Origin: Cercospora beticola
Lineage: Eukaryota > Ascomycota > Dothideomycetes > Mycosphaerellales > Mycosphaerellaceae
Reading direction: 5' to 3'
NCBI RefSeq assembly: GCF_033473495.1
Contig: NC_088935.1
Span: forward strand, 1,116,001 to 1,180,000
Length of the DNA stretch: 64,000 nt
Shown one piece after another: positions 19,967-30,668 of this stretch (position 1 is the stretch's first letter; each line of letters starts with the position of its first letter). The position numbers were made by a program, and so were the translations under genes. Below the pieces are notes generated by a model, which was not told the DNA's origin, made no database searches, and worked only from the letters and a program-made list of their open reading frames with translations.

Positions 19967-21425
19967 TCAAAGTCTCGCGGCCCTCATCTTCGCTTTCCTC
20001 GCTTCCTCAAATACATCATACCGATTCAACCATGCTTGAAATTCCGGCGACGCAAAACCCGCCATCATTTCCGGCTCTGCAATTTGATGTAGATCTCTCC
20101 ACCAGGACTGCGCAGTCTTATTCCATAGTTCATTTCTGACGCGGATTTGCTCCGTATCGGTGAAAGTCCAATTTTCGATTTGATGTTGTGCAAAATCGCG
20201 GATACGGTTGATTCGTGGGATTCGGAGGCTTTCGTAGAGTGTGATGCGGTGGCGGAGGTTTTGGTCTGGTGTTGCGGTTGAGAGGAGGGAGGCGAGGGTT
20301 GCGGCGTCTTCGAGGCAGAGGGTTGAGGAGAGGTTTCTGTGGGGTGAGGTGTTAGTTTTGGATGGACGGAGTAGGGGGGTGGAAGGGGAGGGTTGCTTAC
20401 CCGAGAGGGGTTATGGAGTGACTTGCGTCGCCTAGTAGTACGACTCTGGCTTTTGAACTTGACCAGCTGGTCAATTTTGCTGATGAGGTGGCTTGCCATT
20501 TGTAGGCGTGTTTGATCGTTGAGAGAATCTTGGAGATGGCAGAATCTGCGTCTTGGAAGCGAGTTTTGAGATTTGATAGATCTGTGACCCAGCCATCGGA
20601 TGATTGTTTAGAGTCTTGTTCGACTGGAGACTGCTGGATCATGATCTGCACAGCTAGCAGGTCTCTCTTTGGCAGCGGAAAGACAAGAACACTCTTTCCG
20701 GGTCCTGGCGTGAGGACATCATGACCAGCCTGATAGTTCTCTTTCAAATGCTTCAGTTCCGGATCCTCGAGTACCGAGCTAGGCACGACCGTCGACCACA
20801 TCGTTTGTCCCAAATCCTTCGACTTGTGCGTAGGAAACAACGTCTTCGGAACCGTTGATCCGGCTCCATCAGCTCCAATTAGAAAGTCCGCTTCCATCGT
20901 CTCTCCATTAGACAACGAAACTGAAGGTCTCCCATAGTCCACTTCATCACCAGTGCCAATATGCAGTACTTCCACGCCCTCATAGAACCTCACTCCACGA
21001 TCCTTCGCTCTGACCCGCAGTAATTGCAAGAACTCCTTCCTCATAGCAAACCAATGCTGATCCTCTTTCCTCGCCTGTAGATCAATGGAGGCAATCTTCT
21101 CGCCCAGGTTGTCATACCTTCTCACATCATGCGCCACAATCCCATGCGATATATTGCGGACTTCTTCAAGCAGCCTCCATTCTTGCAGGATTCGAATCGC
21201 ATTAGGCGAGAGCACGATTCCTGTAACGTCATTTTCAGGTTGCGAAGGTTTCTGTCTTTCGAAGACGATGACTTTGTGGCCCTCACGGGCGAGGGCAATG
21301 GCAGCTGCTAGACCGGAGAGACCTGCGCCAACGATTACAATGCGAAGTGGTTCTCGTTCGTCGTCATCGAGAGATTGAGGTCGGGCGGGGTGGAATGTGA
21401 GGTCCGGGAAGTTCTGAAGAGCCAT
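19967..21425 (-). CDS. FAD-dependent monooxygenase (salicylate hydroxylase-like)
   Basis: Exons 21425-20401 and 20336-19967 encode 464 residues; the 64-base intron runs GTAAGC to CCACAG. The order of motifs is that of class A flavin monooxygenases: GAGLSG for the FAD ADP part (33-38), an Arg-rich region near 105-130, the DG motif in IGADGAGS, and GDASHSITPLG, where the exon junction falls, for the ribityl part of FAD. Such enzymes use NAD(P)H and O2 to hydroxylate aromatic or polyketide-like substrates. The substrate cannot be read from the sequence. Neighbours are housekeeping genes, so it is not in an evident metabolite cluster. No signal peptide is present, so it is likely cytosolic. Confidence 0.85.
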
Positions 21426-21749
21426 GTTTGGGCTTGGCGTCGATCGAGTATACGCGAGCTTGAGATTGGCACAGGCAAAGGCGGGTCAGGACTGACTTCG
21501 TCGAAACGCAACAGATGCCAATGCACGTCGGCTGAAGAAGCATTGTAGCAGTCGTGGACGTCTGAAGGTCGTTTGGCGTGATCCTTGTCTGATTGCTGGG
21601 ATCTGGAGGCTAAGACCACGATGGTCTGATTTCGAATGCACATCCGACCAATCTCAGCGCTGTCACATGCCCAGGCCGGAGTAGTGCGTTCGGTCTATGC
21701 GTTGAATTGTGATCGTACTTCATCAAATACATAATCCATTCACATGACT
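21426..21749. other. Spacer between NAR1 and the FAD monooxygenase gene
   Basis: This 324-base spacer lies between two minus-strand genes. It should carry the 3' end of NAR1 and the promoter of the monooxygenase gene. No gene is seen. Confidence 0.5.
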
Positions 21750-23558
21750 TTACCATCCGCCACCGGCAGCGGCGGCGAGAGCATTGACACGCTCGACATC
21801 TCCCCCCGGTTTATCCTTGCCGACATCGCTTTCCACAACTCTGTAGGTCGTTGTCATAAGTGTGTCGAGGTCTATGCCAGTTATCGTTGACCAGTGTTTC
21901 ATAATATCGTGAATGTGGGCGTGGTATATGCCATCCACCATATCTGGATTGTCTTCCACGCCGGACATGACAGAGTCTCGAGCAGGCGAATGCTCCACGT
22001 CACTTTCAGTCCGAACCTCACTATCATCCGCAGGACTGTCATTCGACTCAGCGCTCCAGTATGCTTCATCGACTTTGGCTAGCCACTCCCGTTGTTGTGG
22101 CAGCATCTCTTGTGAACCGCCATTCTCGATGCCTGTGCCACCCACTTGGCGCAGGATCGCAACATCCCCCACCTTGATCTGGCCACCACCATTCGTGCAA
22201 CCACCAGGGCACGCCATGACTTCGACATAAGCGTAATCATCGGAATCACCACCAGCTTTCGCGGCTCCAGGACGACGGCTCACTCCAACTTTACGACCTG
22301 TCGTGGCACCAGGCAGGCGACTTGTCTTCGCCGGTTTCAGCTTTCGAACCAGGTTCTGAATATTGCGGAAACCGTAGTAACGAGCAGCTTTGAAGATCGC
22401 AGTTCCGTCAGGATCGACAATACTGTACTCGGAGACATCCTGGTTACGCCCTCGCTTTACAGTGATTTGTGAACCGGCATGACGAGCTTGCTTCGTCTTC
22501 AGTATGTGCCAAAGATAGCCTCCTGATGTGCCGATAGCAGCAGTGTCCTGACGCTTGCGCTTTTGCCCCCTCTGGCTTCCGAAAAGGAACTCGTTCAGCC
22601 TAGGCTCTGGGAACGATGGCAAACCTGCGACGGGATGTTTGGGAAGACCGGGAAAGCTGATGTCCCTGCTTTCAGCGAGCATAAGTAGCTCCCGTGCCGT
22701 GATAACGCAATCAACATCACGAACAGCATCGCCACTCTGACCATGCCATGTGTGAGAAGTGAGCTCACTACGCGAAGCTTCGAGTTTCTTGTCGAAACAT
22801 GGCATGATCGCCAAGTGCCAGACGTTGCTCGGATCGATTCCGTATTTCTTTGCCAGCACTGATTTGACAAGCACGCCAGTCAGTGCCTGAGGCGATTTGA
22901 GCCTGCTGAGATGTGGTAAAATATGGGAATGGGTCTTCTCAGCATAGCAGATCCAACCTGGACAAGCAGATGTAATGACAGGTTTCTTCTGGCCTTCCTG
23001 CAGCTGATCAACCTCGTCCGCTGCGGCAACAAGGGTTGCCTCCCGCATGGCATTCGTATCGATCACCCAAGAAAAGCCAGATTTGTTCTTGCCTCCACTT
23101 CTCACTCCCAATGGTCCGCTGAGCAATTGGCTAATCATGTAGCCCGCATCTCTTTCTGATATGTCGTATGTTGCAGCGAGGCTTGCCCGTGCCTGAGGGC
23201 TGATGCTTGCGATGAAGATCTTGCCTTGTCCATCTGTACTCGCAGCTCCGTTGCCTGCAGTGGGAATCGTGGCTTCCGGATATTTGTCCAACGTATCGAG
23301 CACCTCTGCATGACTCTGCAACGACACCAGAATTGCCTCTGCACTAGTGACGCACCCCGAGCATGCCAGACAATCGGTTAGAGAGATCTGAGCGGGCGGT
23401 GGTAGGGAGCCCGAATCGACTTTCTCTTCGGTGGTTACTTCGTAAGGATTGTCGAACTCGGTTGGTTGCTGTTTGGGAAGAGTCTCGACGGGCTTGATGC
23501 ACGCGACACCCGGGTTAATGAAGTCATTCAAGTCGTCGGCGGAGAGAATGGCCGACAT
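21750..23558 (-). CDS. NAR1: Cytosolic Fe-S cluster assembly factor Nar1
   Basis: A single exon encodes 602 residues. It starts [17 protein letters not shown], the conserved Nar1 N-terminus. Cluster ligands are visible: C20, C63-x2-C66-x2-C69, then cysteines in SACPGW, MPCFDKK and the later MACPGGC motif, the iron-only hydrogenase-like order. Nar1 works late in the cytosolic iron-sulfur assembly (CIA) pathway, between the Nbp35 scaffold and the Cia1 targeting complex, supplying clusters to DNA polymerases, primase and ribosome factors. Family members are about 490-600 residues. The frame stays open upstream, and another in-frame ATG at 23723 would add 55 residues. I prefer 23558 because the family begins there. 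RPB12 is divergent across 296 bases. Confidence 0.93.
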   Translation of the reverse strand: MSAILSADDLNDFINPGVACIKPVETLPKQQPTEFDNPYEVTTEEKVDSGSLPPPAQISLTDCLACSGCVTSAEAILVSLQSHAEVLDTLDKYPEATIPTAGNGAASTDGQGKIFIASISPQARASLAATYDISERDAGYMISQLLSGPLGVRSGGKNKSGFSWVIDTNAMREATLVAAADEVDQLQEGQKKPVITSACPGWICYAEKTHSHILPHLSRLKSPQALTGVLVKSVLAKKYGIDPSNVWHLAIMPCFDKKLEASRSELTSHTWHGQSGDAVRDVDCVITARELLMLAESRDISFPGLPKHPVAGLPSFPEPRLNEFLFGSQRGQKRKRQDTAAIGTSGGYLWHILKTKQARHAGSQITVKRGRNQDVSEYSIVDPDGTAIFKAARYYGFRNIQNLVRKLKPAKTSRLPGATTGRKVGVSRRPGAAKAGGDSDDYAYVEVMACPGGCTNGGGQIKVGDVAILRQVGGTGIENGGSQEMLPQQREWLAKVDEAYWSAESNDSPADDSEVRTESDVEHSPARDSVMSGVEDNPDMVDGIYHAHIHDIMKHWSTITGIDLDTLMTTTYRVVESDVGKDKPGGDVERVNALAAAAGGGW

Positions 23559-23854
23559 GTTGCTCGCTGGCCTCGGCTGGGACACATGTGTAAGTAAAGT
23601 AGGAAAAGAGAAAGTAGAAGATTTGTATGAGAAGAGGCGATTAGGAAGTGCCACTGCTAGTGAAGTCACCATGGGTATCCAATCGCAATTCGTATTAATA
23701 AAGCGGGCGAAGGGTCCCGACATTCGGAGATGCACATCACATGCTAACGCCAAGCCTCTCGCGGACTAGGACTAAGACCGGAACCTAGAACCTCTTCCGC
23801 TCTTCACAAAGCACTCGGACGACCAGCACATCGACTTCACTCGAACAATCCACC
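23559..23854. promoter_or_regulatory. Divergent promoter shared by NAR1 and RPB12
   Basis: The two start codons are 296 bases apart and divergent. Both are essential housekeeping genes. I cannot name a factor site. Confidence 0.5.
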
Positions 23855-24228
23855 ATGTCGCGCGAACAGTACACTCCTCCCGCCCTCAGTGGCAGCCAGA
23901 ACACGAGCAACCCCGGCGCCAACACCTCGCAAGGCGGCTTCAACATCACCGGCGGCAGCACCTTCGAGGACACCTCCAAGCCCGTCAACTACTTGTGCGG
24001 AGACTGCGACACCAAAGTGGTGTTGAAGAAAGGCGACCCGATTCGATGCAAAGAGTGCGGATATCGAGTCTTGTACAAGGAGCGCACGAACAGGTACGTC
24101 AGCAGCAAGAGAGATTTGCGCAAAAGTCGGATGAAGGGCGGACAATGCGACGCGCGGGAAAGAGCGCAGACATTCCACATGTTCATGCTGACCTATGCTA
24201 CAGAATGATTCAGTTTGAGGCGAGATGA
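23855..24228 (+). CDS. RPC10: RNA polymerase I/II/III shared subunit Rpb12 (Rpc10)
   Basis: Exons 23855-24093 and 24204-24228 encode 87 residues. The 110-base intron (GTACGT to CTACAG) splits an Arg codon, and the 25-base last exon supplies the conserved C-terminus RMIQFEAR. A disordered lead of about 43 residues precedes a zinc site C-G-D-C ... C-K-E-C followed by GYRVLYKERTNR, which defines this family. Rpb12 (RPABC4) is the smallest shared subunit of all three nuclear RNA polymerases. It binds zinc and contacts Rpb2 and Rpb3. Without the splice the protein would end in an unrelated tail, so the second exon is well supported. Confidence 0.93.
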
Positions 24229-24847
24229 GCGGTGGTGGACCAGTGAACCCATTTATAATTTCAGAGCGCATAAGACATTGCAGAGACCGCGATATGCAAT
24301 GCCCTTAGCAATTGCGTCTGCGCAACGCAGCTTACACTAGCAAAAGACTACGCGAGGCCACCGAAATGAGCAGACCGTATTGGTACGACGACGCAGGATC
24401 GGCTAGTGCCATTTGAATATGGCCAAATGGCCAAAGTGGAAATAGAGGACGACGTGCAAAGAATGGTTGGCGTGCTCCGATTTGCACAAAAAATCGTACG
24501 GCTGCGTGCTAGTGTTTGCTTCACGGAAGTGCGATATCATCGAGCTATCAAACGCAAGAAAAATCTCCTTTGCGAGTGCCGGAGATGAACTAGAATTTTG
24601 TAGCCTCCAACCACTGCCAACAGCGGCATTCGCACTTCTGTTATCTGCAAGTAATAGCTTGATACGCACCATCGTTAACGGATTGCGGGCAAGCATGCGA
24701 CCCGCGCATTGGTGCGCGCCATCTCTACTCTCTGTATCCATGATGTAGCTTCGCACATGCAAAGTATCTCTCGTCCGTCTCTCATACTCATTACAATGCT
24801 GCCGTAATAGAGCTTGCAGTACCATCCTCGCAAATCTAGTCGCCGAC
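24229..24847. other. Convergent spacer between RPB12 and COT1
   Basis: The two stop codons face each other over 619 bases. The sequence is more AT-rich than its surroundings, as 3' UTRs often are. A 217-codon minus-strand frame that starts here and overlaps the COT1 3' exon in another phase is taken as a shadow. Confidence 0.5.
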
Positions 24848-26897
24848 TCAGCTGCCCTTGAATGCATCAAAACGCTTGTATGTGTACCCGATGAATGGCA
24901 ACGACAGAGTTGAGTCGTCGCCACCCATGGCCTCTGTCTGGGCGCGAAGCTGAGCAGAATTGTCGACCTGGGGAATCTCGTCGATAGGAAAGTACTGGGT
25001 ATCGATGTTGCTCTGCAACTTTGGCTCAAATGGAGCTCGAATCTTGCGAAGGCCATCCCAGTTCACTCCGTGGAAGAATGGATGGGCCTTGAGCTCCTGT
25101 GCGCCATGGACACGTCCCAGTCGGTTTTGCGAATCGCAAATCAGGCTGCGAATGAAGTGCTCCGCTTCTGGGCCAAGCTGTTGATCCGGTGGGAATTGCA
25201 AATGGCGTGGCCAGTCTACGATCTTCCGATATGTGTCATGCGGCTCCTCTGCGCAGAACGGCGGCCACCCGACCAAGCACTCAAACATGATGGTTCCGAC
25301 ACTCCACCAATCACATCCAAAGTCGTAACCCTTTCCACTGAAAATTTCTGGTGCAATATAGTCTGGAGTGCCGACAGTGGAGTAGGCGAGCTGCCGTCGC
25401 GACTTTCGCCAAGTGTTGATCTGGTTGCGGTTCGAGACGGTCAACTGGATCTGATCAATAGAGACACTATTGCGGTTTTGTGCCAAAGACTTCGACTTGG
25501 TCTGTGACATGAGTTGCTGGTAATACGACGCCGAGTGCTCTTTCGAGAAGCCAGTGGACAGACCGAAATCGGTGAGCTTGATGTGTCCACCACGGTCCAG
25601 CAGGATGTTGTCTGGCTTGATGTCGCGATGAATGAAGCCCAGTTTGTGCACAGCCTCGATAGCCAGCGTAATTTCGGCCATGTAGAAACGGGTAATGTCT
25701 TCTGAGAAAATTTCGTACTTGATGAGCATTGTCATCAAGTCACCACCTGGTAAGAACTCCATCAACATGTACAGGAATGTTTTGTCCTGGAAAGAAGTGT
25801 GAAGTTTGACAAGCCACGGACTGTCTGCATTGGCCAGGATATCACGCTCGGCTCGGACGTGGGCAAGCTGATCTTTCTTGTGCTAGAAACATGTTAGCAG
25901 TGTTGTACAATTGATCTCGAGTCGAACTCTCCCTACCATTTCCTGCTTGATGAGCGATTTGAGTGCATAAATCTTGCCATCATGCTTTCTTTGCACGAGT
26001 CTCACTTCACCGAAAGCACCCTTACCAATGATTTTAAGTGTGTTGTAGTTCTGAGGCTTCTCGCTTGTTCGCAAGAACCTCAAGAAGTTGGCCTCGGACT
26101 TCCGCAAGGAGTTCTTCTCCCTCTCCTTGCGGCTGTCAGACAGCTCTGAATTGTTCAAAACCATCTCCAGGTCTTTCGATCTGCAACCATTGTCAGAATC
26201 ACAAGTGTAGCATTGTGTGTGTATGCCCATACCTCTCATTGCGGGCACGTGCTCTTTCCACATTCTCCTTGAAGAACTCTTGGGTGAGTAGCTTCTGCAC
26301 CTTGACACGCTCGGTAATGGCGGACGAATACTTGTCGGGATTCTTCGTGGCGGGCTCGTCATCGAAGATGCTCGCTTGCTGCGGCATTGCAGGCATGGGA
26401 GCGTTCAGGTAGCTGCTCTGGTACCCTCGAGGGTCACCAGCAGTTCGTGGCCGGGAGGGATTCGCAGGAGACGGTTGTCTGCCGTAGGGACTGGCAGAGC
26501 GAGGCGTGTTACCTCCTCCGAGGTGTTGATGCTGGAACTGGTGAACCAAACCATTTGTAGCGTCATTGAAGCCTCCTGGGGAGCGGTACCCTGCACCGGG
26601 TGAAACGCCGCTGGAACCAAATTGCTGGTAGGCAGCATTGGGGTTGTTGTAGAAATAGCCCTGACTGTTGATGCCGCTGGTCGATTGTTGCGTACCCCAG
26701 ACTTCCTGCTGGCCGGCCGAGTTGGGAAAGGGTTGGGGGAACGTCGAGGGGGTAGTCGGGAAGGCACGGCCTTGTTCGGCGGCGAAGTTTGGAGCGTTGT
26801 TGAAGCCGAAGTTGAGCTGCAGGCGATTTGGGTTTCGACTGTCACCCTGCTGCTGTTGCTGCTGCTGCGGCTGTGGCTGCTGCTGGTTGTACGCCAT
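24848..26897 (-). CDS. COT1: NDR-family kinase Cot1/Cbk1
   Basis: Exons 26897-26233, 26180-25937 and 25882-24848 encode 647 residues, with introns of 52 and 54 bases. A Gln/Asn-rich disordered N-terminus with a poly-Gln start covers about 1-190. The Mob-binding N-terminal region ([19 protein letters not shown] and on) precedes the kinase domain: glycine loop GKGAFGEV (274-281), K296, HRD 388-390, DFG 408-410 and APE 480-482. The DFG-APE gap carries the long NDR insert. The activation-loop serine is S471 and the hydrophobic-motif threonine T637 in FIGYTYKRF. Neurospora COT-1 and yeast Cbk1 act in the RAM/MOR pathway controlling hyphal tip growth, polarity and cell separation. All regulatory residues are present, so the kinase should be active. 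Confidence 0.95.
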
Positions 26898-28050
26898 GGT
26901 GAAGGCTCGACAGCGATTGCTGGACAAGTCAGTAAGGATGTTGATCGAGGAGCGGATGGTGTTTCATACTTCGAGTTGGACGCCGAAGCAGATCAGAGCC
27001 GATCGGCACAGCAAATGTGTGGTCGAGCGGTAGGGAGTAGGAGTAGGTTTTGGCAGAGCCGTCTCAAGGGGTCAATGGTCGAAGCGGTGGAGGCGTTTCA
27101 ATAAATGCCTGCTCGCGAATGAACGACGCGATCAGTGGCGGTGGAGGCGAAGCGCAGCCAGCATTGCAGAGGGAGCGCACGAGGAGGCGAGAGGGCGTCA
27201 ATCGGCGGGAGTTGGGTATAAGTGCTGGAGGCAGCGCGACGTAGTGAGCAGCAGCGACTACCTGAGACTACCTTTTGAAATGGCGTCTGGAGCGACGACC
27301 CTGAAGTGGGGCCCGGCTCTGCATGGGGATAGGCGCGGGCCACTTCGACACACTTGTGCACGCTCGCTCCTCCCTTGCGGCCCTGCCACTGCATCTCGTG
27401 CGGCCCCTCGTGCATTCACCGTGCTGCTCCTCGTGCATTCACCGTGCTGCTGAAGATATGGCGTTGTCCACGGCGCGTCGAGTCCAGCAAGGTCCGTGGA
27501 GGAGAGAGGGTTTCGTCACACCCACGAGGCATCACACGCACGAGCACAAGCAGCATCACGCTCATCTGGGTCAACATCGGCATGGAAACTTGCGGTCTGG
27601 ACACCCAGACCATGTGCTGACGGCGGTTTCTGCTGCTCTTCACACCTGCTTGAGCTGTCCACTTTGAAGTCTTCTTCATCGACGATCGATGGTAATCGAG
27701 TAGCAACACCACTATGCATACTTCTTTTGCTTTGCTCATTCTCCCAACTTTGTGGCCCCCAATTCCACAGCTGTTCGGAACCCCTCTGATTCTTCACATG
27801 CAGGTCCTCAAAAGCCACCATTCACACCTTTGAACCTTCATTCACGTTGTTGTTCATTCTGGACTCAAATCCGCCTCCTTGTGTCGACCACGCTGACGAC
27901 AAATGAAGTTGTGATTGTACAATATCTATACACTGGCATCTGCTAGTGCCTGCTGAGTTGGACGAACATGTCATATCACTTTTCGAATCCCATAAAACGC
28001 TGATGCAGTCGCTCTTGCATGCAAAACATAATCTTCCCAAAGATAGCGCA
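26898..28050. other. Intergenic: COT1 promoter and 3' end of the stomatin-like gene
   Basis: This spacer is 1,153 bases. Frames within it are short and unlike any family. It contains one exact 23-base tandem duplication, listed separately. A long leader is typical for polarity kinases in filamentous fungi; I see no specific site. Confidence 0.5.
27406..27451. repeat. Exact 23-base tandem duplication
   Basis: The 23-base unit at 27406-27428 (opening CCTCGTGCATTC, closing ACCGTGCTGCT) is repeated without a mismatch at 27429-27451. It lies about 0.5 kb upstream of COT1, outside any coding exon. Confidence 0.9.
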
Positions 28051-29313
28051 TCAGTGCCGCTCTTTTGTGCTTTCAAAGCTCTCCAGCACACTCTGCTGGA
28101 TTGAATCCTTGTCCTGCGATCGGTGTTCCGACTGTTGCCCGGCGGACGTGGCGCTGTCCTCTCCAGTGACCAGCTTTTGCGCTTGAGCCTTTGCTTGAGC
28201 CTGGCCAACACTGCCGTACACTGACATCGCCGTGGCGATCATCTGGCCAATGTCTCCCACGTTTCCTGGAACTACAACCGAAGTTCCCTCTTTGGCAAGC
28301 TTGCCAAATGCATCCACATATTTCTCCGCCACCGACAGCGATACGGCGCCCTGCGCTGCCTGCTTGCCCTCAGATAGACTCTTTGCTACTGCATCGATAC
28401 CTCTGGCTGTGGCCCTAGCTTTCAGCTCAATGGCTTCAGCCTCACCGAACGCAGCGTTGATCTGCTCTGCCTTGATAGCTTCGGATGCCAGGATGACACT
28501 CTGCTTCCGACCCTCTGCGATGTTGATGGCAGACTGTCTCTGACCTTCAGAATCCAGAATCTCGGCACGTTTGCTCCGCTCCGCTGTGACCTGCCTGTGC
28601 ATCGCTTCGACTACAGGTCCTGGTGCGTGGATATCCCGAATTTCGTATCGAAGGCAGCGCACGCCCCAGTCTGCCGCAGCTTCATTGATCGCTTGTGTAA
28701 TGTTTGTGTTGAGCGCTGCTCGCTCTTTCAAGACATGATCCAAAGTGAGCTGACCAATTTCACTTCGCATCGTTGTTTGCGCGAGCTGCGAGATGGCGTA
28801 GTCCGCATCCTCCACACCATAGCTGGCCTTGTATGGGTCCATCACTCGCGTGTACAGTACACCATCGATTCCGAGAGTAACGTTGTCTGCGGTGATGGCA
28901 CTTTGAGATGGGATCTCCATAGCATTCTCCTTCAGACTCTTCACATATGCTATGCGATCGATCACTGGCATGAGAACCGCAAGTCCAGGTTGAAGGATAC
29001 GATTGAAGCGACCCATACGTTCCACGATCCATGCTGTTTGCTGTGGAACGAACTTGATTATGGTGTTGGCGGGCAGGCTCGATCGCTGAAAGTATGTGCT
29101 TGGGCTCCCACCGCCGGTCGCCGCGCCGAACATGCTCTCTGCCCCGCGAGGCAACGCATTTTGTGGTGTCGTGGAGAAAGTGGCGCGTTGCGCGGCATAG
29201 ACAATCGGGTATCTCGAATTCTGGATGACTGCCATCGAGCGGCGCGAGAGGGTTGGTCGAGCAGCCCGGAGAGCTGCCATGGCGGGCGTGATGGCCGCAG
29301 CCGGTGAGCTCAT
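28051..29313 (-). CDS. Mitochondrial stomatin-like protein (SPFH/band 7 family)
   Basis: A single exon encodes 420 residues. The first 50 residues are rich in Arg, Ala and Ser with few acidic residues, like a mitochondrial targeting presequence. The SPFH/band 7 domain begins near residue 80 (IIKFVPQQTAWIVERMGRF) and includes DNVTLGIDGVLY and the AEILDSEGQRQSAINIAEG helix. The closing part, with VVPGNVGDIG and the GMIATAMSVYG-like region, fits the STOML2/SLP-2 branch. Relatives sit on the matrix side of the inner mitochondrial membrane, bind cardiolipin and prohibitins and stabilise respiratory complexes. Length (human 356) is slightly extended by a Gln/Ser-rich tail. No introns. Confidence 0.9.
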   Translation of the reverse strand: MSSPAAAITPAMAALRAARPTLSRRSMAVIQNSRYPIVYAAQRATFSTTPQNALPRGAESMFGAATGGGSPSTYFQRSSLPANTIIKFVPQQTAWIVERMGRFNRILQPGLAVLMPVIDRIAYVKSLKENAMEIPSQSAITADNVTLGIDGVLYTRVMDPYKASYGVEDADYAISQLAQTTMRSEIGQLTLDHVLKERAALNTNITQAINEAAADWGVRCLRYEIRDIHAPGPVVEAMHRQVTAERSKRAEILDSEGQRQSAINIAEGRKQSVILASEAIKAEQINAAFGEAEAIELKARATARGIDAVAKSLSEGKQAAQGAVSLSVAEKYVDAFGKLAKEGTSVVVPGNVGDIGQMIATAMSVYGSVGQAQAKAQAQKLVTGEDSATSAGQQSEHRSQDKDSIQQSVLESFESTKERH

Positions 29314-30668
29314 GGTGATTGAGCTTTGATTGTCGTCGCAATACTGCTGATGATGGGAATCATGCAGCGCTGTCGTTCTAAAGATGACGGACGAGGTGTG
29401 CCAGAGGTGTTGCGCTGATCAAGCTTCGTCGGGCTTTGCGCTGCGTTTCCTCCGCTCACTCGCTCCTTCTTCGCGTCATCTGCTTTCACGCGACATCTCA
29501 CTCTCTATCAATACTTCCTCTCATTCCTGACCGCGCACGTACATTAGTGTCAGCGGGCCGGTTCCAAGGATTTCCAAATCGACATGCTCATCTCAGCCAT
29601 AAGCGAACATATTGACCGCTGCCACTTAAGCGTTATTGATCAAGATTCACCATGGGACTTTCCAGAGGTTTCATCTACGATCACCTCGTGACTCCCGTCT
29701 GGCATACGCAAAACAACGCACGAATTGCTTAACAAAATCCTGGCGCATACACAACACATGTATTTTACTGGCTTCAGCCAGCCATTGGAGCGTGACGGCC
29801 AACGACGCCATTTACTAGAAAGTGTAGAAGGGTCGACTCGGTAGACATTTGCCCGATTCTTACAGATCATCCTTTTCCTTCCACAAGTGCTTGAGCAGGA
29901 TTGGTGCAGGTACAGCTGTACGGTTCTGCCCTACCAGCACTAACCCCAGATTCAACATGCGCGAAAGAGGGGAAGTACCTCATCGGTGTCATGACAGACA
30001 GTGCTGTCCTGGGGAAATCAATGGCTTGGAATTTAGCGAGCTGGTGCCGGAGTATTACTGCCCATATTTTCTCGGCCCAGCTCGTTCAGCATAGCGATCA
30101 GCATCGGCCTCCAGGTTGTGGAAATGCTTCGCGAGGGGCTTCGGTATATCAAGCCACGAAAGGGTGACCGGAAAACTCATGACGAGCTTCAAGCTAATGT
30201 CCAATGTGGCAGGTAAGAGATATAGCTGCTCGCAAACATGCCAAGGCAGTCACGAGTCTGCAACCACTCCTTAGCTGTGGTTGGCATCCGGAAAATGTAC
30301 CCCCGAGAACTGCCAAGAGGTTTCACGTATGCGCCTACGAGCAGCCAGCATTGCCCAAATGGGCAAACTTCCGGCAGGGCAGTCACCTCGCAGCATGTCG
30401 CTATCCTCGAAACACATCAATTGCAATCTAAAGCAGACACCCCGAGCTTTGATATGCAGGCCAAGCAGCTACTTCACTCGAACCGTGCTACGTCCAACCT
30501 CAGATAAAATCTTCCTCGAATGATGCGAGATCCTGCGGAAGCGATGTCTGACCCTTCGAACGCCGTGCGTGGTCTGGAGAAGTATATAGCTATGCGAGTG
30601 AGCCTGACTTCTGACCTGTGTTGGACACAGCACGATTCTGTGATTGTAAAATATCCTGAGCATTCACA
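29314..30668. other. Divergent intergenic region, no gene seen
   Basis: This spacer is 1,355 bases between the starts of the stomatin-like gene and the secreted beta-helix gene. It contains a 12-base perfect palindrome, GTACAGCTGTAC (29910-29921). No frame resembles a protein. Confidence 0.5.

Noticed and set aside
24403..25056. 217-codon minus-strand frame overlapping the COT1 3' exon
   Set aside because: It overlaps the well-supported kinase exon in a different phase and has no family similarity.
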